Shown here piece by piece: positions 1 to 16,943 of a stretch of DNA of 64,000 bases; position 1 is the first letter of the stretch, and every line of letters begins with the position of its first letter. Source of the DNA: Strongylocentrotus droebachiensis (Eukaryota > Echinodermata > Echinoidea > Camarodonta > Strongylocentrotidae). The DNA is taken from NCBI GenBank assembly GCA_035222895.1, contig JAVYIG010001602.1, positions 186,001 to 250,000 of the forward strand. Direction: 5' to 3'. Below the pieces are notes generated by a model. It was not told the origin of the DNA. It saw nothing but the letters and a program-made list of their open reading frames with translations, and ran no database searches. Made by a program: the position numbers and the translations under genes.

Positions 1-3745
<3,745 letters not shown>

Positions 3746-4925
3746 AGGAACAATGAGGGGGGCTACGTCACACCCCAACCCAATCAAAGAGAGTTTCACC
3801 TTGTATATATTATAGTGACAGCCCCTTGTCCTCCTCCATGTACATAGTAACGATGGAAGACCCAATCAAGAGGGAGTACCTACTATCATGCTGGAATTCT
3901 GATTTACTCCCAACTCTTTCCTTTATGCTTGCTTTCATTCATGTGATGTACCAAGTGTAGATATCTTATTTTCCTTGGCGCGGAAAAGCAACTTCAACAT
4001 TTTTAGTCGCACTTACTTCTCGTTATTTTAAACGTTCATGTAAATGTCTAGCTAGTTGCACAAATATAACAGCTGGCTTACAAAATATTTAAAATGTTGT
4101 GATAAAGTACATCTGACCATTGTATCACCAAAGCCATATTGATTCAGCTCTTTTCATGTTTTCTAACTGTATATAGCATCACTGTGACCTTGCTGAGATT
4201 TAGTTGTTATCCTTTGTAGCAAACAGACTCTACAATGCTCTTGATTACCGGTACACTAAATAGGGAGGTTTGTTTTGTAAATACATGTGTTTTATAACAG
4301 ACTCAATCAGTAATTAAAACCTGTACCGCGATAAAGTGGATTTTTAAAGAAGTTGCCTGGGAGAGCAAGGCCGTTTGTGATATGTTAAAGTCTTATGGGG
4401 GATATAGGATACGAATCATAATTACCTGTGTGTCTAGTCTAGATGATGGACATTAAACTATACTCTAGTCTACAGTAGTGGGTGTAAGCAACAAAAACAA
4501 CAAAAAAGTAAAAAGAACTCTTATGTTAAATAGTTATTGAGTAGTTATTATTTGTCATTTGAATATGTACGTATGTGGCCATTGATGAACATTTCTTCTG
4601 TACATGTAGTTATTAGTAAGTCTTGAAGTAATGTATAGATGTTTCGTTGAGATATATTTTGTAATCGTCCTTCTTGTTATTTTATTTTTGCATCAGTTTG
4701 TATTACCGGTAGGTGTAAATTATTAATTTATTCAATCACTATCCATATTCGATTGCTCTTGACATATGTAGGAGTTTTATTCAATTAATTTGTCATGATG
4801 TTGAAACAGTATTTGAGCTGAAAGGAAACATGTGGCATAGTGATGCACACTGTAGCTTGAAGAGTTGTATCACTTAATTGTACGAGTGTTCGATTTTAAA
4901 TAAAGTTGTTCACCAGAAAATTATA
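3746..4925 (+). other. ZFR: ZFR 3'UTR (end inferred)
   Basis: About 1.2 kb of AT-rich sequence without a long reading frame follows the ZFR stop. The first consensus AATAAA is at 4899-4904; a second is at 5181-5186. The 3' end is inferred from these signals, so a UTR reaching about 5.2 kb is possible. Confidence 0.55.
4899..4904 (+). terminator. Candidate poly(A) signal AATAAA for ZFR
   Basis: Consensus AATAAA in an AT-rich context about 1.15 kb after the ZFR stop. A second AATAAA at 5181-5186 is an alternative. Confidence 0.5.
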
Positions 4926-5368
4926 CTTTTTGAAAGGGATAGATTTTTATTTAGGCTACAGGCAATGGGTTAGGAAACAATTTAGCATTCTACTATATCA
5001 GATGTAATAGGTTTTGAGTTGTGTACCCAATCATTGGAAACTAATTACAGTGTTTTTGTGCAAGTAGACTTCATTCATAAGTTGTAGTCATATATAACAT
5101 CTATCACATGTTGAAAATCCTATACACATCATTGTAAATCCTTTGTGTGTTGAATGTGCATTCATCATTTTAAAGTTGCTAATAAACCTTCCTGCTACTA
5201 AAATATATCATGTATGTTCGTTTGATGTAGAAGCACATGGTGTATGTTGGATGGATGAGAGGAAGATGAGGTTCTTTATGTTGTATATTCAGAGCAAGAG
5301 GGGGCAAGTTAACTGTTACAGTTGACTGCAAGCATATAGAGTGTTGGTAAGCTCATAAAGCCTTGGAT

Positions 5369-5382
5369 GGGGGGGGGGGGGG
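5369..5382. repeat. Poly-G run
   Basis: Uninterrupted G tract. Similar G or C runs of 9-18 bases recur through the window (for example near 8829, 14300, 16740, 17830, 18788, 20600, 26477 and 56009). Confidence 0.9.
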
Positions 5383-6001
5383 TTGTAAAGCAGTGATATA
5401 ATGTAGAGCCAAACAGAATCTGTTTTAAAAAGCAGTCCTGGAGTCACGAATGTATCCAGACAAATTCCTGAGGCAGATGTATTTGTATTACATAATGATG
5501 CTCTTTTAGATATTTCATGTACCATTGATTTTTTGAAAATATTTATTAATCTCGGAGAGAGAGAGAGAAAGACAAACGGAGAAAGATTTTTTTTTTTTTT
5601 GAAGGAGTGAGAGGTGTGTGTATGGGGCACCTTTAAAGATTATTGGTGAGAGACATGTGGGAATGTTGAGCGAGTGTGAGATCAGTCTAGAAGAGTGAAT
5701 AAAGATGTAGGTGAACAGTACGAAAGAGAGACGAGGGGAGTGAGATAGATCATGGACGTACCACATTGTAATCGGTTCGTAGCTCGACAAAGGGCTTAAA
5801 AAAACTTAGAGGCAGTAGGTCCCTTTTGCAGACTTGTGCAAACTGAAACTTGGTGAATGTTTGAAATATGTCCTTCAGATATCGTGTGTCAAATTTTACA
5901 GTCGTATGTTTAGCAACTTCTTCGCAAGTAATGCAAATCTATCGCTGTTTTCCTATTGCTGTAGAGGGAACTGTTCTCCAATCAACAGATATAACAGTAG
6001 T

Positions 6002-6230
6002 CCAGAATCTGGCCTTTTTATTTTTTATCTCCTCGGCCTTCCAGTACACCAACGCTTCCTCCCCCTACTTACTTGCTACCAGCCGAAGATGGCGTGATCA
6101 TTAAATTAGGACGCCCGCCCGCCCGGCGAAAAAATATCCTCAGGCTGGGCTGGTGGAGTTCGTTGATAACGCCATCTTCGGCGGCTTTAATCAAGTGTGT
6201 AGGGAAAAGAGAGAACAGGCCAGATTCTGG
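6002..6230. repeat. Foldback / nested inverted repeat
   Basis: The outer arms CCAGAATCTGGCCT (6002-6015) and AGGCCAGATTCTGG (6217-6230) are exact inverses. So are the inner arms GCCGAAGATGGCGT (6082-6095) and ACGCCATCTTCGGC (6169-6182). Between them the arms stay alignable (CCCTAC..ACTTG..). It may be a MITE or an inverted duplication of a gene 5' end. The GAAGATGGCG core also fits a YY1 site. Confidence 0.7.
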
Positions 6231-8799
6231 AATAAATAGTCGAATTAATTTCTAATAAAGTACGAATATTTTTTAGTCTAGAAAACAAATATCAGGAATT
6301 AAACATTCAAAATTTATTTATTGAAAGTCAGTTTTTTATTATTAATTTTTTGGTGGGAGGTTCCTGAAAATATGGCTTCTCAATTTACCACTGGATTCAT
6401 GGCGTTTTCGGTTTTTAGGTCTGCAAAAAGGATAAACCATCTTAGAACGCAACACGGTAGAGTGAGAGATAGATCGAAAGGCAAAGAAAAAGAGAGAGAG
6501 AGCTAAGAAGAGGGCGGGGGTGAAATAATGAAGAATAAGTAAGAATTATGGCGATGGTAATATAAGAAATATAAATACATAAAAGCAGACAATGAATGAA
6601 TGAATGAATGAAGAAATAAGTTTCCAAAATTCGATCATACATTAATTCTTGAAACAATTCTAATCGTTAACATAATACAACAATATATCAATTCTATTTT
6701 ACATGCGTAGAATGGCGTCGTGTACTTTCACAAATTACAAAAACACACTTCAATGCTTCAACAACAAATGAATTGCTCATCGCGAAACAAATTTACTGTA
6801 ACATGAAAGAGTGCTCGCTTTATCTCAACAGCCATCAAGCCATTTTATTTGTTTTATGGAGTAAAATACCATCACGCAGGCTCTCTCGTCTTGTGAAGAT
6901 CGGAAGAGAGTTTGATGAGAGCACCTCGGGGAGCGATCAGCAATCAGATATATTCAAACTAGCTCCGAGGGCGATTTTTGGCGGGGCTAGATTGTACACC
7001 CGGTCACATTCCATGCATACCTTGTTGTGTTAGAACTGCTTTTAATTGATTTTACAGATATCATTATGCATGGGACTACATACCTTACTGATACATAGGG
7101 ACAGATGGTTTATCCCCGCGAATGATAGCAGCAGTCAAAACCGAGCGAATTCCTTTTTCTAACTGTAGTGACATGATTTGCTATCAGGTTTATACAAATT
7201 GTTCCAACAATGGATATTTCTAAAGAATGGAATAAGGAAAATGAATACAATCTAAAAACGAGACTGAAGAAGAAAAAAACGACTAAAATGTTACTAAAGG
7301 AATTCATAATTTCATAATTTGACATTTATACTTTTCTATTATTTTTTTTCTCGCACTTCCCACTTTGACTCCCCCAGAAGTACCTGGTATCGTGACAGTC
7401 TTCCATTCAGGAGAAACAAATCAGGTGAAAAGAAGATTGTTGGCATGTATCCCACTTCCCATGAACTCATGAATGATCGAAATGCAGTATGAATTATACA
7501 CAGTGTTGAATGGGTAGGGTAAGGATGATGGTTTAAATGGGAAAGAGAAAAAAACATTTTAATGGGGAGAGGGAGAGAGGAGGGGGTTTGGTGCCTGTAA
7601 ATGTTTTTTGAGTATGTCGCAGTCCCGGGTTGCAGTAGCTTGATGAACTTCCAATGTTATGATGCCAATCTATCACGATATAATATAAAGATAAACCATA
7701 TATACAAATTTTGTTTTATTTTCATCTGTTGCATTATAGTCCAATATCTATGTTTGACCACAATTATAGAACTAACATTAATAACTAATAAACAAACATA
7801 ATAATTGTATTCATGTCTATTACGTATAACTGTACTAAGAGAAATACCAAGTTTTACTTATTTATTTTAATGAAAACCAATTGTATCTTTTTCTCCGTGA
7901 ATATCATTCCGGATGATTGTCATTTATCGATGTACGTATTTGCCTAGTTGGAATTGGTAGAATGTCTTTAACAGTTCAAGTCTAAGCTGGATTCATTTGC
8001 ATAACATATATTTTTAAAGCAGATCCTTACCAAACACACAATACTTTTCTGTCGTTCGTCATCAGTCTTGGTTACGTTCACTCTTATCATCGTCTATGGA
8101 GAGAGACACAGACTCACAGCTAGAGATATATAACTCGATGAACGGACTCTATTACATGCACTGTAGACGCCATATTAACAAGCTAATCCATCTTCTTCGC
8201 GCACTCTCCCCCTAGGGTTTCACATGCATAACAGCCTATACACTGGCGTATCCAAACTGACAACAGGGCGGAATCCTCCCTCCCAGACGAGTGGGGGCTG
8301 CTGAAGATCAATTGCGAATATTCTTTGGATTCTGATGGGGGCGGGGGTGGGGGGGGGGTGCCTGTACGCCGGCTTCACTCTATGATGCCACTAATCTTAC
8401 AATTATCTCCCTTTTGAAATGAACTGAACTGCATTGAGGCCTGCTTGGTGGCTTATTTTTGTTGCTGATAGTTATTTTCTGAATGGCATCTCTCTTCTTA
8501 TGTAGATTAATGAAATTCTTGAACGTAAGAGACTTTGTTTTTGGTCTATCCATGTCCTTACCTGGGACTAAAGAGATATCTAAGAATTAATTGTTCTTTT
8601 CTACCTGACTCTTAAAATGTTGTAGAAGGGCACATGGATACACATGAAATAGACGATAAGATAGAAAGACAAGAATCATGTTAAGTCTAAAGATTTGAGT
8701 ACTGGCGAATGCAAAACTAAATTCAACCTTTAAAATGAGCAAAATTAGTCTGGAATATGGTGAAACCCTGAAAGCGAAGTGTGTCTGAAAACTTAAAAT

Positions 8800-9030
8800 A
8801 CCTGCCCACCACGGCTATAGCCACTGGTGGGGGGGGGGGGGCACGTGTCCCTAATTGAATGGTGGAAAATGAAAAACAAGGAGAGAGAGAGAGAGGGAGA
8901 GAGAGAAAGGTGGGGGGGGGGCTGGGTCGAAGGAAAGGGGTGGGGGTAAGAGAAAGAAAAAGACTGAAAGGATAAGGCAACGTAAAAAGAAAGTGATCCC
9001 CTCCCATAATATATCCCCTTCCTCGATGAC
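8800..9030. mobile_element. Degraded relic of the 12.9-kb element family
   Basis: TAGCCACTGG, a G run, GCACGTGTCC and a long purine tract occur in the same order as GTAGCTACGG, GGGGGCACGTGCCCC and the purine tract inside 12892-13151. Ends are not recognisable, so limits are approximate. Confidence 0.35.
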
Positions 9031-10772
9031 ATTCTTCTTGTGCATATTATCCATGATTGTGATACCACCAGTGACACCAGCGCCCCGTCAAGGGCCCCCC
9101 GGCCCTCCTCCCCACTCCGGACCCCATTTGCGGTCCAAAAATCTCCGGTAAAGGGGTACTTTTCACGCAACAAAGTCCGGCCCATATGGACTTATACACA
9201 CCAAAGATAGGGGGGGGGGGTGCTTCAAAAATTAGGCCCTTATTGACTTTACTCACAGGAGATAGGGGTTGCTTTCACAGGGAGTGAACATGCATACGCG
9301 TACACTAATTAACACTGAGTAGGGGGGCGGGGGTTAGACCCCACTACATTACTGCTTGCATGCTTCATGATTAAATTTCCTCTAAATATGAAAAAAGTGC
9401 ATGCAACTACTTTACAACCGATACCAAATTATCTAGGCCGAGATGCGTTACAAATATGTAACGGATATTGTTCGTTTATAAGACTCGAATAAATGTATTC
9501 TCGACTTGATTGATATCAGGGGATCATAACTGAAATACAATCAACGACCTAATCCACCTCCAGACTTTCAGCCAACAATATTTGAACAGAGCATATCCCC
9601 TCCCCCTCCTTAGCGCCATCGGGTGGCACGTTTACCATCCCCTATCTGTCCGCAGCCCTCCTCGCTAACCGACCGATGAACATAAAGATAGATTTCCCCC
9701 TGTCCGCTTGTGCACTCCAAATAAGTCTATCGGACATTCCTATCATTCCAGCGGGATACTAGCCCTATCGCAAACCCATCGCCCCGTCCATCTCAATAAA
9801 CATTTCGGGCGAACAGTACTGTCTCAAAATAATGCAAGCCACCCGTGTGGTATGAAATACATAACCCATTTCTGATTGTGTTCTTCGCAAGGACGAAGTC
9901 TAACATGCATTTGATTATGTTAGAATAAGGTTATTCCAATGACACCAGTTTTAGTTTAATGGCGCCCTGTTGCTTTACATATTATATTCCGCTGCTTTGG
10001 GAAAGACAAGTAATTTGATTACCTATTATACATCTTTCAGTTGTTTGTAATAAAGATGATTTTTTTCTTTCTGATAAGGCCATTTGTTCTATAATATGAG
10101 TCATTCGACTAAACTATTTTCGTTTATCGACTCCAGTAAACTTGCATAATTCTCGAAATAATGAGTTAACAGGCAAATTGTTGGTATCGCCTTTATCAGA
10201 CAACAATAGTCACAACGTCAGATCCTCAAAATTTGTAAATTATAATCATTACATTCACTCAGGTAAAACTGATTTTTTAATAAAAATAAGCAACATAATA
10301 TAGAATAACATTTGCTCTATTTGTTATTAGTAATGACGTCTTCAGTTGTTGCACTATACCTTGATAATCATAGGTATCACCCTTTGCTACGTTACTATAA
10401 CCAAAATGAATGAATTATCAATTATTGTGAGAGGTTAAGATTCTCAACGTATCAACTAAACTCTTAAATAGGAAACAGAAGCTGCATTCAAATACATACC
10501 AATGGAGGTCTCTTACGAAAAGCAAAAATCCACACAACAAAGTTAGGATGGAGCTATGGTTATAGAAACGATATACTACATATTGCTTTCATTAATTTTT
10601 CATACTTAGATTTCAAGGTCGAGCCTTTCTTGTATAACCCTTTTCACTATATACTTAATCTTGAATATTTCTTTCTTAACTGCTCTTAAAATACCCCGCT
10701 TCTTACACCTTCACAAATAATAGGCCTACAGCTATAGAGTATAAGTCATATATTGTTCATAACAAAGCAGCG

Positions 10773-10800
10773 TATATATATATATATATATATATATATA
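10773..10800. repeat. (TA)14 microsatellite
   Basis: Uninterrupted TA dinucleotides. Confidence 0.95.
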
Positions 10801-12891
10801 GCTTGACTCGTTCATAGAGATGTCACCGGGCTAATTTTCATTCGACTTCCGACTTGTTAGCTGGAAAAAGCTCCCCTCGATGGTTTTCCAAGAAAATTTA
10901 AACGTAACGCCGGTCTTCCGATTTGGAGCGATTTCTTGGAAAAACATCCACGCTGGGGGTAAAGGAAAGGGTACATGGCCACGCCCCTCTACCAGTTATC
11001 AACGGTAGATATGAAGCGAGTATAGAGATGGAATGATAGGACTGGTAGAGAGGCAAACGTGATACAAAGTTTGGTTTCCCGCTCTCTCTCGCCCTTCCTC
11101 TCTACCCCCCTCTCTATCCGTCTCTCTCTCTCCCTTTCTCTCTCTCTTTTCACAAATTGTTAGCTTTGTAGAGTTTCGGATGCATTGGATAATTTATATT
11201 ATAGAACTGCCAGTGGTATAGGTTTACTTTAAAGTTTATAATACAGAAAGGATCAGAGTTTTAAAAAGAAAAGTCTGACTGATATTTGATTTTGTTTTAT
11301 TTGATGTATATAAGAGGTTTGAAAAGTTGTAAATTGTATATTCTTCTTTCGTGTCCACCATCATCTGAGCTCAAATGGTCTGCCAGAGTCTTGCACACTG
11401 AAGAGCCTTCTCATATGCTGCCACTAGGTCATACTTATACCTAAGATGGAGTATTACGATTAACACAATGTGTTGTAAAATTGTAAAAACTGAGCCTTAA
11501 AAAAGATCTACTAGACCAGAAGATATATAATACAGAATTGAGATTTAGAAATACTGTGATATGAAACTAAATCAAGACAGGGACTAGCGCATCAAAGTGT
11601 GTTGTAATTCAAGCAATGTCGCTGGGTAGCAGTATCCTAGGACCTCTGTAATAATGGGTTGAGCAGCGGGTTGAAGCCTCCCAGCAGAGACTCTACCTGA
11701 CACCGAGGGCCAGGGTAAGATGAGGGTTACGATGGGATAGTTGGAATACCAATGGTGGCATCGGTTGTGGGTCGTTTCACTGCCTCGTGACCTGTTATAA
11801 CCGTCTTTGGCCATGGGATTCGGGAGGAAGGGAGAAGGGGCGCGTGTGCCTGCACGACGGGCCGGCTAAGCGCGCACGTTTCAGCGAGGAAGGGGGGTTG
11901 GATCGTGAGGGACACATTCCGACCTCATGACTCAGCGGGGGCTTAGCCCATCGCAATACCTTATTCCTCACTGATGGTAAAAACTACATGAAATATCAGT
12001 CCATTCATAGTTAACATGATGTGGCACACATTGTGTGGTACTCCGTACTCCGTTATGCTAGCTTTGGTCATTGGGTAAGGGGAGGGGCGGAGGGGCGGAG
12101 AGGGGCGGAGAGGGGCGATGGTATCTAAATTCTTAAAAAGAACAGCTTCATGTTTTCATGTTACGTGCAAGCTCGTGTATGACTCATGACTAATTTTGTT
12201 AATGTGTTTGATATTTTTTTCTTGGATATGATTAATATGAACGTACTAATCATGTTTTAACGTATTTTAACAAAGTCTAAATTGCTTTCTTTGTACTTAA
12301 GATCTTTCATAGGCATATCGTTATAAATCGTTTCCTAAATCCTTGATCCAATTAACGAACTTTTAACGTTTCTTTTCTTCCAAAACTGATTGAAAATGTG
12401 TAAAGATACTAAATAAAACGGTGTTTCGTAAAAGCTGAAAATTCATCATATCGAAAATTTGAAATTCGAGTAGCAAAATTATGATTTGAGTGAAATGGTA
12501 TCATTTGAGCAAGGTTTCGTTAGCAGGAACAATGATGGCTAAAATTAGGCAACATTGTCAAATACCTTAATAAGATATCATCAAACTATTAGGTATAATA
12601 ATAGACATTCGTTTTTAGTAAGCTAAAGGTAGAGGGAGTGAAGGAGGTGTGAGTACGGCTTGGAGGGCATTCAGATCTAGGTCTCGGATCAAATTAAGAA
12701 GGGTAGCCAGTCAGCAGGCGGTGCTGATATCGAAGAAGGAAGGGTCCAGGTGATTTAATTGATTATGATATTTGGTATTAGCAACTGCTTAGATACCTCA
12801 CCAGTACAGCCTCATCGTGATGATATTGACTTCAGACAGGAAGGGGTCATGTCTTATACTTGCTGTGTCATATATTCGTATACTCAAAGAC

Positions 12892-13151
12892 CAGTGGCGT
12901 AGCTACGGAGGCATGGGGGCACGTGCCCCTCGAGTGGTGCAAAAAAAGAAAAAGAAAGAGAAAGCGAGAAAAGAAAGAAAGGGAAAGGGATAAGGGGAAA
13001 GGATGAGACAAGAAAACCATGAAGTAGCCCCTACACCCTCCCCCTAATTAGTAACCTTGTAAATTCGCATTTATTTTCTGAAAAAGACAGTTGCCGCCCC
13101 CCCCCCATCATTTCATTCCACCTTAATGGATGGAACCACGCTACGCCACTG
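12892..13151. mobile_element. hAT-like MITE with CAGTGGCGTAG termini (260 bp)
   Basis: The left end CAGTGGCGTAGCTACGG is inverted at the right end as CCACGCTACGCCACTG. CAGTGGCGTAG ends are typical of hAT-type non-autonomous elements. The 8-bp flanks (TCAAAGAC and ACAAAGGT) are only partly alike, so a target duplication is uncertain. The interior holds a GGGGCACGTGCCCC palindrome and an A/G-rich tract; no coding capacity. Confidence 0.65.
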
Positions 13152-14004
13152 ACAAAGGTTATGCCATGGTTACACAAAATGGAGGAGAAAGGGGGTGGTT
13201 AGTGTAAGAAAAATGACCACGTGGATACTGCCTACGATAAGGTCCCATGATGCCCCATAATAAGAACCCCAGGTCCCCAGTAACTATTCAACTTTTCTTA
13301 TAGTCTGGGATTTCGTTGAAAAATAAACTACGTATAGGAGTGAGGAAAACTCCGAAATCAATCCCTCTTTATGAAACCATTCTTATCCTTTCCCATTTAT
13401 TATTATATGGAGGTAATAACTTCATTTATTTTATGCAAAATTCAGAACAAAATGCATGTACAAAATTGATTGTTTTCACATCATATTTATTTAATTAGTA
13501 TAGCATTTCCCTACTAGATTTGTTATTGGTATATACAATTGAGAGTCTTGGCGAAAAAGTCCTTTCAAATGAGATTGAGACATCAAATTAATCAATGAGA
13601 AAAAGAAGAAAAAAAGTAAAATGTTTAATATTTGCATTACCCCCCAAATGCGTTTATACAAATTACACCTGAAGCACAACATATTAAGATATTTAAGTTA
13701 GGAGGAGTCCATCCTAATAATAAGTTTGTTTTAATACAAGGAGAACATCAGACAATAATAAAGTAAGTTATGGATTTTAAAAATCCATAACCACAGTTTT
13801 CATGAAATACTTCAAATATGTGAGTCAAATTGGCATCGTGGTTTCTAAATATGATGTCAGCCCCTCACATATTATCCTTTGTTAAATGCAAGAAATGTCA
13901 TTCAATTTCATTTTAATCAAAAGATATATTTCTTCATGCCTCTCTCGATCATTATATCACGGATATCATGTTTTTTCATGAACCTCCATATAAGATAGGT
14001 CTGA

Positions 14005-14836
14005 CTATACCATGGGTGTCGATCCCGGGGGATGGGGGGGATACCCCCCCTCCCCAATGTTTCAGGTGGGGGGGGGTGGCCTGTACAATCACCCCCCCCC
14101 AATAATTCACCATAAAATTAAAAAGATCAAGAGAAAATTTAATGATGAGAGCCCGATGAGAGAAGTTAATGGTTATTACTCGCAAGATGACCATCAATAT
14201 ACACATTTTGTTATCTCATTTTCATAATACATACATAATAATATACGAAGTAAATGAGACAACCGTATATGAGACAAGAATAAATAGAATTCTCGCTCAG
14301 GGGGGGGGGGACTGAATTCAGATAAGGATTAAGAGTCGGGAATGGTACATCGAATGGTCTTCTTTCTTTAATAATCCAATGAAACGTCAGAGCTTTCGCG
14401 CTATACGCGAAGGAAGGGGAACTTGATTCAAACAAGGATTAAGAGTCGAGAATGGTACATCGAATCGTCTTCTTTCTTTAATAATCTAATGAAACGTCAG
14501 AGCTTCCGCGCTTGATTCAAACAAGGATTAAGAGTCGAGAACGGTCCAACGAATCGTCGTTTTTTCTCTAATAATTTAATGAAACGTCAAAGCTTCCGCG
14601 CTTTGCGGGGAAGAGGGAAACTCCCCCTCCCTGCACCCAACCCCCTAGGGAGCGCGCTTCGCGTGCTCACTACCGCCCTCCTGAAATGAAATCCTGGCTA
14701 CGCGCTTGGGGAGGGGGTGCAACCTGCCACACGCTTCTACCTCTTGGTTGCTTTGATCCATTGCCAAAAATATTTGGCACCTATCATCCCCCCCCCCCCA
14801 ACCACGGATACAAATCGACACCCTTGGTCTATACTA
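14005..14836. mobile_element. Inverted-repeat element with internal tandem repeats (~830 bp)
   Basis: The left end reads CTATACCATGGGTGTCGATC. The reverse complement of the right end reads GTATAGACCAAGGGTGTCGA, and G-runs lie just inside both. The interior contains G-run/C-run foldbacks (14031-14101) and three tandem copies of a ~100-bp unit. No transposase frame seen. Superfamily not assigned; limits are from the inverted repeats only. Confidence 0.5.
14311..14600. repeat. Tandem repeat, three ~90-110 bp copies
   Basis: Each copy carries AAGGATTAAGAGTCG, then a GAATGGTACATCGAAT-like word, TCTTTCTTTAATAAT and ATGAAACGTCAGAGCTT(T/C)CGCGCT. Copies start near 14311, 14424 and 14513 and differ by scattered substitutions and one ~20-bp length difference. 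Confidence 0.85.
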
Positions 14837-15565
14837 TTCGATTAAAAATGGAGATTTGGGGGTCATTCTGTCGTTCTGATCAGTGGTGAATTGTGAGGGG
14901 ATGACATCAGAATTTCTGACCGCATTGCCAATTTGTCTCAAAGATTCAACGATTTGAAAGATTTTGATTTTGAAAGATTCATAACTTTCTTATTTGTTGT
15001 CCGATGTAAGGGAGGACTTCCCATTTAAGAACACTATTATCATGCTTGAAACGTCCTGATTTCCTACCCCAAGCAGTACATAGCATAATATATGCTAATT
15101 TCAACCACTTTTGAAGGGTATATTTAAGTGAGGATTTTAGGACGAAGAGATAGAGGATCAAAATTGAGTCCGTTTAGTTGCTGTTTTCAGTTACTTTTTC
15201 TTGAAATGAAGCGCTTTTGACCACGCCCTTCCATAGGTGTGAGAAAGATCGTTATTAGAGCATGCATAACGACCTTTCTCAAATGACTTCCATGCGTCTC
15301 GCATGAGTTATAGGCTTGTAGTCTACCAAGACAACCATCCAAGTCCAAAAGAACACCATCATCAAGGAGCGGAAACAAAGTAGAACGAGATGGATCTGGT
15401 CTAAAATAAAATAGGCGCCACAGATAGTCTTGACTTCAGGCGTTCGTGCAAACTTTCTGTCATACCATCATATTTTAAAAACTGATATCTGACTGTGTTG
15501 ATGAGTCAGCGGTGTAATATTCAAGATTGTTTGTGTATGGACCAAAGTTTGTTTGAATATTTGGG

Positions 15566-15655
15566 ATGGCGTCTCTTATTTACTACGTTGCATCGCTTGC
15601 TGCGTCCCTGCGAGCTACTCCAGATGAAATCAAGATCGCTCTACTCATACGCAAG
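15566..15655 (+). CDS. Candidate orphan first coding exon (30 codons), unassigned; weak LPCAT3/MBOAT-like look
   Basis: ATG in a TTTGGGATGG context opens 30 codons ending at a good donor, AAG|GTAGGC. The peptide starts MASLIYYVASLAASLRA and continues TPDEIKIALLI. Codon use is mixed and GC is higher than in the surroundings. The LAASL..(T/S)..xxxLLI pattern loosely resembles the start of lysophospholipid acyltransferase LPCAT3, but this is a faint resemblance from memory. No downstream partner exon was found before tropomyosin. It could be the first exon of a gene with very distant exons, a relic, or chance. Confidence 0.25.
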
Positions 15656-16943
15656 GTAGGCTCTTCCGGGTGTTTTTTCCTCCACGCGGTTGGCTAATGA
15701 AATAACACTTTTCAAAATAATGTGGTCTGACGTTTCATCAGGTCATCTTCTACAATAGACTTAACTCTCTTGATATATGTCTACTTTAAAGATTAAAGGC
15801 TACAGCGGGTCTTTGTAAGACCTACTTTAATCAGGTATGGGAGATGTTATGCGGTGGAATAAAAACGTGCATACGTCATTTCTTGATGCTATATTAATAT
15901 ATTATTAATATACCTCCTCCTGATGCGGTGTACGAATTGATCTTTTTTAGGAAGGGGGGGCTCCCAGAAAAAGTATATTTCACTTTCATCGAAAATCGGG
16001 TTGGTGAAGGGTGTGGGCAGTTATTTGTGTTCTGATTTGACCAACTCTGAAGGCTTTCTTATAATGTATATATATTACAGATCAATGTTTCGCCACCCTA
16101 TTCCTGAAATACACCGAAATCTTTGTAAACATAATGATTTATTCATACAGGTGACTTAACATATTCTTAAGTGGAATTTTATCATTGTTATAGATTTGTT
16201 CGGTAATTGTCAATAGATTTTTTGAAATTGTCAATGTATTTTAATGGAAAATCTCCTTCTATTCACATTATATCGTGATGAGCGAGCACATTATTATGGG
16301 AGTGTGAAGTTTTAAACACTGGATATATATAACGGTTCCATGATATTAATAACATGGTGAATATATATGTGCGTGTCCTATGACGGCTAACCTTCATGGT
16401 GATATTTAGATGACATTTACCGACCTGATTAAATATCAGCTATACGATCCTCCATGCCAGGGCCCCCGCGACTTGGAGCTCTGGTATAGAACTTATTGAA
16501 GCTAAAGAAGATACCAATTTAATATACAGGTTTGGTCCTTGTATATTTATCACAAAATAACAGTATGGAATCGGTTTGGCCGTTAAAATTCTTTACATTG
16601 TTAAACATAAAATATTCAATGTTTTCTTTACAAATTGTTTCCTTGTGAAGGTGGGAAAGGGGGGGGGGGTAATACTTCGGCTGGCATAGGTATCCACGCC
16701 ATTTGTACACTGCATGGTTGTTTTCTGGGTCTTTAAATGGGGGGGGGGGAGGGGGGTCTACAATTCTACCCCATACTGGACACGCTACGATAGGTGATTT
16801 TGGTTTAATTTGGAGTCACGTGCGGTTGCATTGTGAAAGGTACTTATCCACAAATTGTTCTGAATTGGTGATTTCTAAGAACATAAGACCGATTGTTTAT
16901 TGTATGGTTTTTGAAATCATTAAAAGAATAGAAAGTAGACAAC

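Larger units (their letters stand above)
4930..15565. other. Intergenic region between ZFR and the 15.57-kb candidate exon
   Basis: No convincing protein-coding exon seen. Contents: poly-G tracts, GA-rich tracts (5560-5610, 6470-6510, 8880-8930), the 6.0-kb foldback, polypurine-bearing transposon relics at 8.8-9.0 and 12.9-13.15 kb, a (TA)n tract at 10773-10800, a CT-rich tract near 11080-11155, a short GGGGCGGA tandem near 12080-12115, and the inverted-repeat element at 14.0-14.84 kb. The open frames here are low-complexity or repeat-derived. Confidence 0.6.
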
